Part shown: one piece after another, positions 36,408-45,610 of the stretch
Position numbering within the stretch: position 1 is the first letter of the stretch
How the letters are laid out: every line of letters starts with the position of its first letter
DNA from: JBCFAY01 sp038562375
Lineage (GTDB): Bacteria; Bacillota; Clostridia; Christensenellales; CAG-138
Direction: 5' to 3'
Assembly: GCA_038562375.1 (NCBI GenBank)
Contig: JBCFAY010000001.1
Coordinates: 242,792-306,791, forward strand
Length of the DNA: 64,000 bases
Notes under the pieces: generated by a model
What the model was told of the DNA's origin: nothing
The model's database searches: none
Seen by the model: only the letters and a program-made list of their open reading frames with translations
Position numbers and translations under genes: made by a program

Positions 36408-37721
36408 TTATTTAGCTTCAAATATAACTTGTTCGCTGATTTTGGTTTGCAATGCCTCCAAAGCCGCTTCCAATAGACGGCGACGAAATGCTTTTTCCCT
36501 TTCCAGCGGCTGCTTTGGATCGCCTACGGGATGCATGACCCCGCTGCCTTTCATAATTCTGTTGACGCCAACTGACTTGGCGACAGACGTCAATGAAGTG
36601 ATTAAAACCGTCGGGATACCCAAACGCTCCAGCTCCTTGCTCATCGCTGCACCGCAGCGTGTGCCGGATCCTCAGGTGCCGGTGGCAATGACAGCAGATA
36701 CGTTTGCCTCTAAAAGTTCTTTTCCAATTTCCTGGCCAAATCTTTTGCAGTTGGCCACGTAGGACGCCATTCCGCATGTTACATAATAGGTTTCGTGAAG
36801 TTTTCCAATATAGCCTTCGGCCTCAAGCTCCCGCATAATATCAACGGGCAGCACCCTGTCGGGATCTTCATTGGCATAAAAGCCATCGTATCCGCCATGG
36901 ATGGCGTCATGGGACTCCCCGACCAAATCCCTTATTCCTGCCAGACTATACTTTGCCCAGCGTGTGGACCTGCCTACTTCCAAATGGTCCGGGTTGCCTT
37001 CAGGAACAATGCCGCCTTCAGTCACAAGGGCTATGGTAGCTGTTTTTAAATTCAGAAGGGGTTCCGGAGGAACAACGCGGTCAAGCTCCGGAAGTGGCAA
37101 TTCGGTTTTAAACCGTTCTCCCTTAAGTTTAAGCAGTAACATATCTACTGCGCGTTCAGCGGCGTTTTGTGACGATATGACGTTCTTCCTGAAGCCTTGA
37201 GGGATATATCCTTCCATCTCTGCCGGGCCAAGTTTTGCGCCTGTTGCGAGCTTAGAGGCCAGTTTCACCAAGGGATCAACCGCGGCGGCCATGGTAGCCG
37301 CAGAAGCGCCGGCAGGTACAATATAGATCTTGGAGCGGTACAGCTCCGCACCCGGATTCTCCGGATGCATCGCGGTAACCGCCGGCAGCCCCAGCCTCTC
37401 GCCAACAGCCGCGCAAACCATCCCGCATGCCATGCCGTAACGCCCCGCGTTAAAGGCCGGCCCGGCGATGACGATGTCCGGTTTTAAATTATTGATCGCT
37501 TCAATGATCTCGTTCATTGCGTCCAGCGCGTGTTCCGTAGCATAGTTATCGCCGCAGATTACTGTTCCGACGATTTTTCCTTGACTGAATTTTTGCTCTA
37601 TCAGCTTTCCCGGTCCTACGGCGCCTTCCCTTGCTTCAACTCCAACATTGGCCTTATCTTCACCGCCTATCCCGGCAAAAAACTGGTTAATATAATGAAC
37701 TATCCTGATGTCTTGGCTCAT
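36408..37721 (-). CDS. GrdB-like selenoprotein (component B family), Sec encoded by UGA
   Basis: A 437-residue protein read through TGA at 36674-36672 (Sec, residue 350). Before the TGA: FAGIGGEDKANVG, AGPAFNAGRYG, ALVTEGGIVPEGNPD, all typical of the GrdB/GrdF/GrdH selenoprotein of glycine, sarcosine and betaine reductases. Around it: IATGT-U-GSGTRCGAAMSKELER, matching the family's TCT-U-GTCTRCGA site. After it: IPTVLITSL and GVMHPVGDP, the conserved C terminus. A 6-bp hairpin with GGU loop (36645-36659) lies 12 bases after the UGA. These enzymes cleave C-N bonds reductively. Components A and C are not encoded here. The start follows AAGGGG. Confidence 0.92.
36645..36659 (-). promoter_or_regulatory. 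bacterial SECIS hairpin candidate
   Basis: CGCTGC-GGT-GCAGCG on the minus strand. The loop begins 18 bases after the UGA, within the usual spacing for bacterial SECIS elements, and it carries the GG expected in the loop that SelB recognises. It lies inside the coding sequence, as bacterial SECIS elements do. Confidence 0.75.
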
Positions 37722-37739
37722 ATTAAAATCCCCTTTGCC

Positions 37740-39014
37740 TTAGAATTGCATCGATCTCATTTTCATGAAACCGGCCTGATTGGTAGATGTATAGATGATC
37801 GTGTAGTTTACCGTAATTGCTCCGGAAGCCTCTGTTTGCTCGTTAAGCACGTAGGCGCCCTCGATGGTTTTCCCCCCAAGGAGCGTTTCCACTGCCGGTA
37901 AATCAAGCAATTCTTCCCTGTTTCCAGTTGAAACGATGGCATCGGCCTCCGGCACGCTGTCTAGAAGCGGTACGTCGCTTCCTTCTATCCCGCCGATTTC
38001 GTACGTAATAACAACGCTTTTTATCCCTTGTTTTTCACATTCGCGGCAAGCCAGCATCTGATCAATCATGGACATACCCGCACCCTCTTGGGTTAGAATA
38101 ACGCCGTCAATGTCGAGCAGGCGCGCTATTTTGGCGGCAAACGACGCAGACCGCTCTTTTAAAAACGTGGTCTTCCAATGCCCTTCGGTCAGTATGACTC
38201 CGGCAAAGCACAGGTCTTTTCCATGCCTCTTGTACAGATCTTTTATGACCGGGTTGTTGCAGTGAACGTAGGTCGGTGTCGTTTGCATCGAGTGATTCCC
38301 GGATACGACGGCGCCGTCCATAAATTCATTGGGGTGCATCAGGGTGGGAACCAAATGGACTGCATCGCTACCGTAAACAAAGGTCTCCAAAAGGGCCCCT
38401 TGCGACTGTATCTGGTAGATATACGCAACTCTCGGCAGCCCTTCGGCAGTGTCGTTTAGCTCATAGGTCTCAATGTTTTCAGCGGATAATTCTTTTGTTG
38501 TTTCGGCCAAACAGGCTGCAACTTTTAAAGAAGCCAGACGAATTCCAGCGTCATATTCCGCGTTGCTTACACCTGCCGCCGCTTTGGAAGTAAGGACAAG
38601 GTTATGGGTTTTAGCGCCCAAACAGTATTGCGCGGCAGGGCCACCCATATCGATAACGCCTTCCCTGCTAACCATCAGTCCCTTTTCGGTTTTACTATAC
38701 TCACCGGTAAGAATAACCGCAGCCCCTTCCAAACAATTGGTACGGCCGGAACCCGCTGTGTGAGGAGGGCTTAAGAAACCAGGGAATATACCGCCTTCGG
38801 GCTTAAAGCGGGGTTCAACCATATCTAATACATGGATGATCCGTACCGAATCTCCGGGGTTGGTAATGTGGAGATCAAGATCTTCTATGCGGTGATCTTC
38901 GCCTATCACTCCCAAAATTTCTTTTTTATTTACCCTTAACAAACCATTGATATACTCTGTTTTTTCACCGAACTCAATGTTATGAACTGGAAATTTTGCC
39001 AACTCTAATTGCAT
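37740..39014 (-). CDS. GrdE/PrdA-like component B alpha-beta proprotein homologue
   Basis: A 424-residue homologue of the GrdE-type subunit that partners GrdB. Matches: FPVHNIEFGEKTEYINGLL, GGIFPGFLSPPHTAGSGRT, GVIDMGGPAAQY, VAYIYQIQSQGALLETFVYG, NNPVIKDLYKRHGKDLCFAGV. Classical GrdE is cleaved at a cysteine in SGNC to make a pyruvoyl group. Here the motif reads VVSGNHSMQTTPTY, with His (codon 38294-38292) at that place, so cleavage and Schiff-base chemistry are doubtful. Start 39014 after AGGAGGGACAA. It lies 18 bases upstream of the selenoprotein gene. Confidence 0.85.
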   Translation of the reverse strand: MQLELAKFPVHNIEFGEKTEYINGLLRVNKKEILGVIGEDHRIEDLDLHITNPGDSVRIIHVLDMVEPRFKPEGGIFPGFLSPPHTAGSGRTNCLEGAAVILTGEYSKTEKGLMVSREGVIDMGGPAAQYCLGAKTHNLVLTSKAAAGVSNAEYDAGIRLASLKVAACLAETTKELSAENIETYELNDTAEGLPRVAYIYQIQSQGALLETFVYGSDAVHLVPTLMHPNEFMDGAVVSGNHSMQTTPTYVHCNNPVIKDLYKRHGKDLCFAGVILTEGHWKTTFLKERSASFAAKIARLLDIDGVILTQEGAGMSMIDQMLACRECEKQGIKSVVITYEIGGIEGSDVPLLDSVPEADAIVSTGNREELLDLPAVETLLGGKTIEGAYVLNEQTEASGAITVNYTIIYTSTNQAGFMKMRSMQF

Positions 39015-39217
39015 TTGTCCCTCCTGTGTCATAACCGTAATTTGGAGTGTTGCCTCCAAATGAAAGGGTTAATTTATCTATATGAAGTTCGCTGAATGAA
39101 CCCGCTTTGTGCCTAATTCCCCCCTTTGTAACCATTCGCAAACAATAGCCTATTTCCTTGTGCGGCGTGCGCCGTCGGCCGGGGTATATCTTTGCAGCCG
39201 TGCCAAAGCAATATAAC

Positions 39218-40759
39218 CTATATTACTTGCTTGGATTGTTCTTCATTATCCTGATTTCTTTTCGTACCCGCCATCATCAGACCCAATTCATAAAGGGGTA
39301 TCTGGGGCGTCACGACACCCATGATTTCGCCTTCATATATAACTGCAATCCTGTCGCTTAGGGCTAAAATCTCATCTAATTCCGTTGATATGAGCAAAAC
39401 CGCCTTTTCATCGTCCCTTGCTTCAATTATTTTTTTATGCACATATTCAGTAGCCCCTACATCCAAACCGCGGGCAGGATGCATGGCGATGAGCAAATCC
39501 GGATTCCGCGTAATTTCCCTGCCCAGGACAACCTTCTGCTGATTGCCGCCGGATAAATTGCGCATAATTTCTTGAGAGCTTGGGGTTTTCACCTGAAAAT
39601 CACCAATGAGCTTTTCAACACGGGATTCAATTTTTTTCCACTGCAATACAATCCCTTTCGCATAAGGGGGCTTATAGTAATCCATCAGCATGATGTTCTC
39701 CACCAGATTCATGGCTAATATGACGCCCCGCTTATGCCTATCCTCAGGAATGTGAGACATGCCTTTGTCCAGGATCTTCCTGGGATGCATATTTGTAACG
39801 TCTTCCCCGTTTAATGAAATTCCCCCGGACGTAACTCTTGTAAGGCCTGTGATGCAATCGACAAGCTCTGTCTGGCCGTTGCCGTCAACCCCGCAAATGC
39901 CGAGGATTTCCCCTTTACGAAGCTGTAAATCTATCCCTTTTAGCGCTTTTAGTCCTCTGTTGTCATTGCACTCTACCTTATTCAGTTCAAGCACAAGGTT
40001 TTTGGGGTTATAGGGACCCCTATCGTATTCCCGAATAATTTCCCTGCCTACCATCAACTTGGAAAGTTCTTCAAAATTTGTTTCTTTTTTGTTTAAGGTG
40101 GCTTTCACACACCCTCCGCGCAAAACGGTGATGCGGTCACAAATCGACATGACTTCCTTGAGCTTATGAGTAATGAGAATAATAGTATGTCCCTCATCCG
40201 CCAGTTTCTTTATCATGACAAACAAACCGTCAACCTCTTGGGGCGTCAAAACGGCGGTGGGTTCATCAAGGATCAACAGGTCGGCGCCTCGAAAAAGAGC
40301 CTTTAGGATTTCCAATCGCTGTTGCTGGCCAACAGTCATCTGAGATACTTTCACCCACGGTTTGATATCAAAACCATATTGCTCCGCTAAAGAAGAGAAC
40401 CTCACTGCCGCTTCCTTTAGGTCCAGCCTTGGCGACTTTGCGGATTTCATGCCTAAGATCACGTTTTCTACGGCTGTTAAAGCCGGTATCAGCATGAAAT
40501 GCTGATGTACCATCCCTATCCCCAACCGAATTGCATCTTTAGGAGAATCTATCTGAACCTTTTTTCCGTTCAAATAGATCTCACCGGCGTTAGGCGAATA
40601 CAGCCCGTACAAAACATTCATCAAGGTGCTTTTCCCAGCCCCGTTCTCTCCCAAGAGGGCGTGCACTTCGCCTTTTATTACCTCTAGGTCTACATTTTGA
40701 TTGGCTATTACCCCTGGGAAATACTTGCATATGTTTTTCATTTCAAGTATAGTACTCAT
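39218..40759 (-). CDS. BMP-type ABC importer ATP-binding protein (locus B)
   Basis: A 513-residue double-ATPase. First domain: GENGAGKSTLMN, MTVGQQQRLEI, ILDEPTAVLTP. Second domain: GVDGNGQTELVDCI (degenerate), LSGGNQQKVVLGREI and HPARGLDVGA. Same architecture as the locus A protein at 27498 but clearly diverged and with AT-richer codons. It follows the second permease gene by 11 bases. The ribosome binding site is weak (GGGTGG). Confidence 0.94.
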   Translation of the reverse strand: MSTILEMKNICKYFPGVIANQNVDLEVIKGEVHALLGENGAGKSTLMNVLYGLYSPNAGEIYLNGKKVQIDSPKDAIRLGIGMVHQHFMLIPALTAVENVILGMKSAKSPRLDLKEAAVRFSSLAEQYGFDIKPWVKVSQMTVGQQQRLEILKALFRGADLLILDEPTAVLTPQEVDGLFVMIKKLADEGHTIILITHKLKEVMSICDRITVLRGGCVKATLNKKETNFEELSKLMVGREIIREYDRGPYNPKNLVLELNKVECNDNRGLKALKGIDLQLRKGEILGICGVDGNGQTELVDCITGLTRVTSGGISLNGEDVTNMHPRKILDKGMSHIPEDRHKRGVILAMNLVENIMLMDYYKPPYAKGIVLQWKKIESRVEKLIGDFQVKTPSSQEIMRNLSGGNQQKVVLGREITRNPDLLIAMHPARGLDVGATEYVHKKIIEARDDEKAVLLISTELDEILALSDRIAVIYEGEIMGVVTPQIPLYELGLMMAGTKRNQDNEEQSKQVI

Positions 40760-40770
40760 TTATAGCCACC

Positions 40771-41694
40771 CTATTCCTTAACATACGGGACGCCGCTTGA
40801 CGCCGGAGGTTGCACTGGTTTTCCGATCAGGCCCGATAAGGCAAAAAGCGTTATTACATAAGGAATCATCGCCGCAAATTGATAAGGTATCCCTGTCCCT
40901 GCTGCTTGTAACCTGTACTGCACTGCTTCCCCCGCGCCGAACAATAAGGCTGCGCCTAAGGCGCCTAAGGGGTTAAAATTCCCGCAAGTTACTACAGCCA
41001 GTGCAATAAAGCCACGCCCTGCAATCATATTTTCTGTGAAAAAGCTCAAAAGTGCCATGGAAACATAGGCTCCGGCCAAACCGCACATAAAGCCGCCGAA
41101 GATAATCGTGCCGTATCGGATCGCATAGACATTGATTCCAAGTGTATCGCAAGCCTTGGGGTGTTCGCCTACCGCCCTGATTTTTAGACCGAGCTCTGTT
41201 TTAAACAGGAGATAGTGCGCTATCGGGAGTACAATGATCGTCACATATACAAGCGGGTTTTGCTGAAATAAAACAGGCCCAAGAAATGGAATGCCGCTTA
41301 ATACCGGTACGCTCAGTCTGGAAAAGGACGGTATTTCGGGCATTGTGGTATTCATCCCAAAAATGACCCTAGCCAAAACCGTTGACAGCCCTAATCCAAA
41401 TAAATTAATGGCAGTACCGCATACCGGCGGATAAGCCCTTGCCGTTACTACCAAAAACGCAAATATTGATGCTGTTAAGGCGCCGGCCAAACTTGCCAAC
41501 AGCGCACCGATCCAGGGGTTGCCTGTATAGTAGGAGCCCGCAACACCAACAAGGGCGCCAATAAGCATCATCCCCTCAGCACCGATGTTTCTAACACCTG
41601 CCCGTTGGCCATAGATCAAACCAAGAGCGGCGATTAGCAGGGGTGTGGATGTTCTAACGGCGGCGGCAAAAAATGTAATTACCTCTTGATACAT
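40771..41694 (-). CDS. BMP-type ABC importer permease, second subunit (locus B)
   Basis: A 307-residue permease. Conserved elements: ALGLIYGQRAGVRNIGAEGMMLIGAL, CGTAINLFGLGLS, RAVGEHPKACDTLGINV, and the C-terminal QAAGTGIPYQFAAMIPY. About eight to nine helices. It overlaps the first permease gene by 16 bases. Start after GAGGAGGCGAAAAGCA. Its conserved C terminus is what identifies the remnant at 31830-32060. Confidence 0.93.
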   Translation of the reverse strand: MYQEVITFFAAAVRTSTPLLIAALGLIYGQRAGVRNIGAEGMMLIGALVGVAGSYYTGNPWIGALLASLAGALTASIFAFLVVTARAYPPVCGTAINLFGLGLSTVLARVIFGMNTTMPEIPSFSRLSVPVLSGIPFLGPVLFQQNPLVYVTIIVLPIAHYLLFKTELGLKIRAVGEHPKACDTLGINVYAIRYGTIIFGGFMCGLAGAYVSMALLSFFTENMIAGRGFIALAVVTCGNFNPLGALGAALLFGAGEAVQYRLQAAGTGIPYQFAAMIPYVITLFALSGLIGKPVQPPASSGVPYVKE

Positions 41695-42770
41695 TGCTTT
41701 TCGCCTCCTCTGATTTCGCTTTTTCTCTTTAGAATCTCATACAGGCCGCTTGCAAGGATAAAAAGGATGACCAGGGCTTGGATAATATAAGCAAGGGCAG
41801 CAGGTATTTTTGCCAGCAACTGCATTGTGTTTGACCCTGCTTTGAGGGCGCCAAAGAGGATAGCGGAAATAAGAACACCAAACGGGTTATTTCTGCCTAG
41901 CAGCGCTACGGCAATTCCTTCAAAGCCAACATTGGCTGAGAAGTCTTGTATTAAACGGAATTGAACCCCAAGTATTTCAGTTGCGCCTGCCAGGCCGGCC
42001 AAACCTCCCGCAAAAAACATAGCGAACAATATAGTTGATTTCGGTTTGATCCCCGCATATCTGGCTGCTTCCGAATTAAAACCTACTACCCGTGTTTCAA
42101 ACCCTTTTGTTGTTTTCCACAGGAAGTAATAAACAAAAATCGCAAATAAGACGGCAATAACAATGCCTAAATGTATTCTGGTGCCCGATATTAGCTTAGG
42201 TAGTACGGCAGACGGCTCAACCTGGGCGGTTTGAGGCCAGTTCCCCGGCGGTTCAATCATCGGCCCTGTGACCATATAATTTACAAAGTTTCTCGCTATG
42301 TGGTTTAACATAATTGTTGTGATAATTTCGCTGGCCCCGAATTTCACTTTCAATCCGCCTGCAAAGAAACCCCATAATCCTCCACAAAGAAAACTAACGA
42401 CAATTGCTAAAGGGATATGTATTGCCATCGGCAAACCTTTCAAAAATATTCCGACGGCAGTTGCTCCAAGAGCACCCATGAATAGCTGTCCTTCAGCGCC
42501 AAGATTCGTTACGCCACACCTTCTGCCCAGGGCAAAGCTCAAACCTGTAAAAACCAAGGGGGTCATTTTGACTATAGACTCACCTATTGAATTGACAGAA
42601 CCAAACGATCCTTGCCATAAGCAGGCATAAGCTTTCATGGGACTCAAACCCAAGGCTGCAATGATAATTGCACCTACTGTCAAAGCCAAAATTACTGATA
42701 CAAGCGGAACTAAAACTAAATTGAACCGTTTAACCAATTTAGTAATTGCTGAAAAAACAGTACTGGCCAT
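41679..42770 (-). CDS. BMP-type ABC importer permease, first subunit (locus B)
   Basis: A 363-residue permease. Elements: ALGRRCGVTNLGAEGQLFMGALG, EIITTIMLNHIARNF, RVVGFNSEAARYAGIKP. About ten helices. First gene of the AT-rich block, preceded by GGAGGTTAATA. A 200-base gap separates it from the flavodoxin-like gene, so a promoter may lie there, although none was found by eye. Confidence 0.93.
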   Translation of the reverse strand: MASTVFSAITKLVKRFNLVLVPLVSVILALTVGAIIIAALGLSPMKAYACLWQGSFGSVNSIGESIVKMTPLVFTGLSFALGRRCGVTNLGAEGQLFMGALGATAVGIFLKGLPMAIHIPLAIVVSFLCGGLWGFFAGGLKVKFGASEIITTIMLNHIARNFVNYMVTGPMIEPPGNWPQTAQVEPSAVLPKLISGTRIHLGIVIAVLFAIFVYYFLWKTTKGFETRVVGFNSEAARYAGIKPKSTILFAMFFAGGLAGLAGATEILGVQFRLIQDFSANVGFEGIAVALLGRNNPFGVLISAILFGALKAGSNTMQLLAKIPAALAYIIQALVILFILASGLYEILKRKSEIRGGEKQCIKR

Positions 42771-42973
42771 TATTAACCTCCTCGCACTTTATATTTTTAG
42801 GGACTTAAGCTGAACAGGATTAAGCCTAAATAATGACCAACACCTAATTAGATTATGTCAGCTCCATAACTTAGCAACAAATCAGGATAGCGTAAGTTTA
42901 TCAAACTGGACAATGTACGATTTAAGGAAGCACCGGGAAAGAGAAATTGTTTTTTATTGATCACTTTTTCATT
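42771..42973. other. AT-rich junction upstream of locus B transporter genes
   Basis: About 200 bases between the flavodoxin-like gene and the first permease gene, both on the minus strand. The base composition changes here from GC-rich (right) to AT-rich (left). It ends with the GGAGG of the permease gene. No promoter or repeat could be assigned with confidence. Confidence 0.4.
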
Positions 42974-43693
42974 TTATTTTGGGTCGTCCGTATTTTTTTT
43001 CGGTGCACAAAACTTCCTGTTTGCATCATACAGATACTCCTCGGGAAGTGAATCTCTGAGTACGGTTTTACCTGCATTGAGTATGTTGGCCATCTCCACA
43101 ACCCTTCTGCCCAAGCTGTACGTGTTTTCAAGGATTTCGTCATTGCGCTCAATGGTGCCGTCGTTCAATACCCTGGCCCCGGTGCCGATATACGACTCGG
43201 GCTTATCCCCCGTAACAGGGACGCAATTCATCAGCATCAGGTGCGCGTTGAGGTATTCCATGACCATTTCCTGGCCTCCGTACTGAGTGTTTCCATGGAC
43301 GACTGCTCCGCCGGCCTTGAGCAGCCGTGGAGGTTTCCCATCGCAATGGCCATATACCGTCGCGCCCAGCCGGGTGATGATCGCATACATCGCCGAGGGC
43401 ATGCCCATATGGAACAGCGGCGCCACGTAGATCAGACCGTCCGCCCGGATCCATTCGTTGGAAAGCTCATGCAGATCGTCGTCGATCATGCAATTGCCCG
43501 TTCTTTTGTGATATGCCTTGCAGGTTTCAAGGCAATGTTCAAACCTCTTGCCCGCGAGATCGTAGACGACCGCCGTCGCGCCCAGCGATTCGACGCCCTT
43601 CACGGCCGCGTTTACAAACATGGATGAATTGTTCTTTTTGCGAGGGCTGCCGTTGATGATCAGAACCCTAACGTCCTTTGCGTAAATTGACAT
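42974..43693 (-). CDS. flavodoxin-like / NADPH-dependent FMN reductase family protein
   Basis: A 239-residue flavoprotein. The N terminus VLIINGSPRKKNNSSMFVNA is the FMN-phosphate loop. DGLIYVAPLFHMGMPSAMY and VHGNTQYGGQEMVMEY form the rest of the flavin site. The CLETCKAYHKRTGNCMIDDD region matches the cysteine loop seen in iron-sulfur flavoprotein relatives, but with fewer cysteines. It could supply electrons to the reductive steps of locus B. Start at 43693 after AAGGAGCGCAAC; upstream in-frame ATGs lie inside the creatininase gene. Gap to that gene is ten bases. Confidence 0.85.
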   Translation of the reverse strand: MSIYAKDVRVLIINGSPRKKNNSSMFVNAAVKGVESLGATAVVYDLAGKRFEHCLETCKAYHKRTGNCMIDDDLHELSNEWIRADGLIYVAPLFHMGMPSAMYAIITRLGATVYGHCDGKPPRLLKAGGAVVHGNTQYGGQEMVMEYLNAHLMLMNCVPVTGDKPESYIGTGARVLNDGTIERNDEILENTYSLGRRVVEMANILNAGKTVLRDSLPEEYLYDANRKFCAPKKNTDDPK

Positions 43694-43703
43694 GTTGCGC
43701 TCC

Positions 43704-44522
43704 TTATTCCGTTGGCTTAAGATCGTATTCCTGAATGAACAGAGCAGCCAGATACTCGGCCAGCGCATCATAGAGCTCGTCGCCCGCCTCGACTGTCGCG
43801 CCGTTCGGATCGCCCAGCTGTCCCGGGCAATTATCGGGATAATACTTCATGGAGCCTTTGGCCATGGGCCTGTAAACCGCGCCGCCGAAGAGCGGTTCGC
43901 TCGAAAACGGAACGCCCTTGGGCGCTGCGGGAGCTACTCGGAACGAGACGGCCTTATCCAGTTGAACGAGCTCCGGGAACGCCGCCATCGCCCGCGCGGT
44001 TTCGCGCGCTCCGCCGTGACCGTCCGCGCAGTCGGTGGGGAGTATCCGCTTCTGATCGGCGAGGTGCGGCAGCAGCCAGTTGACGCACATCACGTCCATT
44101 TCCTTATCGATCTGCAGTTCCTGCGCCGCGACCTGCATCGGCGGGATGTTCGCGTCATGCCCCATCAGTAATACGACCTTTTTGAAGCCCATATCGTAAA
44201 GCGCCGCACAGACCTCTTTGAGCAGCAGCACCAGCGTCGTCGGCCGGATCTGCACGCTGCCGGGGTAATGCATCGCCTCGGGATGCACGCCGAAAGGAAT
44301 CGACGGCCCGACACAGGCATGGATATTTTTTTGCTTGAGCACCGCACAGGTCCTGCACGCCATCTCCTGAGCGATGAACGTATCGCTGCCAAGCGGCAGA
44401 TGAGGGCCGTGCTGCTCCACCGCGCCGACGGGGATGATGCAAAGATCCGTCAGCTTGAGAAGATCCTCCACATCCTTCCAGGACATCTCTTCGAAAAGAC
44501 GAATGCCTGTTTTGCTATACAT
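43704..44522 (-). CDS. creatininase family protein (locus B)
   Basis: A 272-residue creatininase-fold hydrolase. Metal motifs: VGAVEQHGPHLPLGSD near 30-45, a variant second motif LLMGHDANIPP (usually NGHGGN), and DGHGGARETA supplying the glutamate. The changed middle motif may alter the active site. ATG 44522 was chosen, eight bases after GAGAGG; the ATG at 44528 is too close to it. It probably acts on the same compound or an intermediate as the enamidase and cyclodeaminase encoded upstream in the operon. Confidence 0.87.
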   Translation of the reverse strand: MYSKTGIRLFEEMSWKDVEDLLKLTDLCIIPVGAVEQHGPHLPLGSDTFIAQEMACRTCAVLKQKNIHACVGPSIPFGVHPEAMHYPGSVQIRPTTLVLLLKEVCAALYDMGFKKVVLLMGHDANIPPMQVAAQELQIDKEMDVMCVNWLLPHLADQKRILPTDCADGHGGARETARAMAAFPELVQLDKAVSFRVAPAAPKGVPFSSEPLFGGAVYRPMAKGSMKYYPDNCPGQLGDPNGATVEAGDELYDALAEYLAALFIQEYDLKPTE

Positions 44523-44554
44523 ACACATTACCTCTCAAATGTCTTAAATTTTTC

Positions 44555-45541
44555 TTAGCTCATAATCTGTACGTCAAAACCAACGCCGGCCTCAATTGCA
44601 GCCTTGTATGCTTGATACGAAATGGCAACATCATTCGCACCCATGCCAAGGTGAGTCATAACCGTACGCTCTTCGGCCTTTTCACGACCTGGCTTTCTGC
44701 CGCAAACGATCTCACTCAGATCGGTATAAACCTTATCCGCATCCACCATTGCGGCCGGCCGTTGCAGCCAGTTGTCGGATTGGGTGTTTCCGAGGACCCA
44801 CTTATCTACGTTGTGCAAAATGTTCTTTATGTCGATATCCCATAAGCAAGTGGGAACAAGGTGAGTACCCGGCACCAGCATTTCGTTGAAAATCAACGGG
44901 GTACGGCAAGTTGTCACACTACAGACAATATCGCCGCCTTTAACGGCATCTGCAACACTGCTCGTCGGCACAACTTCAAGGCCGTAATTCTCTTGCGTAT
45001 ATTTTTTTAGAGATTGCATTGCTTCCTCGCGAATGTCATAGATCTGAACCTTCTTTAATGGAAAGAGTTCCAACTCGCATATGGCACTGATATGGGTTTC
45101 GCCTTGTACGCCACAGCCGATCATTGTAAGCACTTCAGAGTCTTTCCTAGCAAGGTACTTTGCTCCCATGGCAGCCATTGCCGCAGTGCGCATACCGGTC
45201 AGGTAGGCTGCGTCCATGAAGGCGATAGGGATCATTGTATCGGCGTCGTTAATCGTTGTAACACCAACTGTGTAAGGTAGACCCTTCGGCGGGTTGCCGT
45301 CGCAACAGCCAAGCCACTTGTCGCCGACGACCTTCCAAGGCCTGATGTATGCGGGGTGCGGCAGGAGGAAGGAATAGTTGCCTTCCGAGGGAAACAGGGA
45401 TTGACATTTTTCCTGGAAAAGCTCTCCTTCACCAATGAATCGCAAAGCATCCTCTACCGCTTGTAAGGATTTTTTCATGTTCCAAACACTCTTAATGTCG
45501 GAAGTCGTCAGTATCCTGGTTTTCCATTCTTCTGCTTTCAT
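44555..45541 (-). CDS. ornithine cyclodeaminase / mu-crystallin family protein
   Basis: A 328-residue NAD(P)-binding protein. Landmarks: TYLTGMRTAAM-type segment (AAYLTGMRTAAMAAMGAKYL), the Rossmann loop LTMIGCGVQGETHISA, IVCSVTTCRTPLI, and the C-terminal HLGMGANDVAISYQAYK. Family members include ornithine cyclodeaminase, alanine dehydrogenase, and ketimine or pyrroline-carboxylate reductases, all acting on amino/imino acids. Start: ATG 45541, ten bases after GGAGG, with a GTG one codon earlier as an alternative. Second gene of the locus B operon, after the enamidase. Confidence 0.88.
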   Translation of the reverse strand: MKAEEWKTRILTTSDIKSVWNMKKSLQAVEDALRFIGEGELFQEKCQSLFPSEGNYSFLLPHPAYIRPWKVVGDKWLGCCDGNPPKGLPYTVGVTTINDADTMIPIAFMDAAYLTGMRTAAMAAMGAKYLARKDSEVLTMIGCGVQGETHISAICELELFPLKKVQIYDIREEAMQSLKKYTQENYGLEVVPTSSVADAVKGGDIVCSVTTCRTPLIFNEMLVPGTHLVPTCLWDIDIKNILHNVDKWVLGNTQSDNWLQRPAAMVDADKVYTDLSEIVCGRKPGREKAEERTVMTHLGMGANDVAISYQAYKAAIEAGVGFDVQIMS

Positions 45542-45610
45542 CACGTAAACTACCTCCATCATTTTTACAAAAGCTGCGGCTCCGCCGAAAGCTCCGCCGA
45601 CCCGAATTCT

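Noticed and set aside
36408..36644. Separate 78-codon gene downstream of a 349-codon gene
   Set aside because: The sequence before ATG 36644 continues the GrdB family alignment through TGA as Sec, with a SECIS-like hairpin. One selenoprotein is the better reading.
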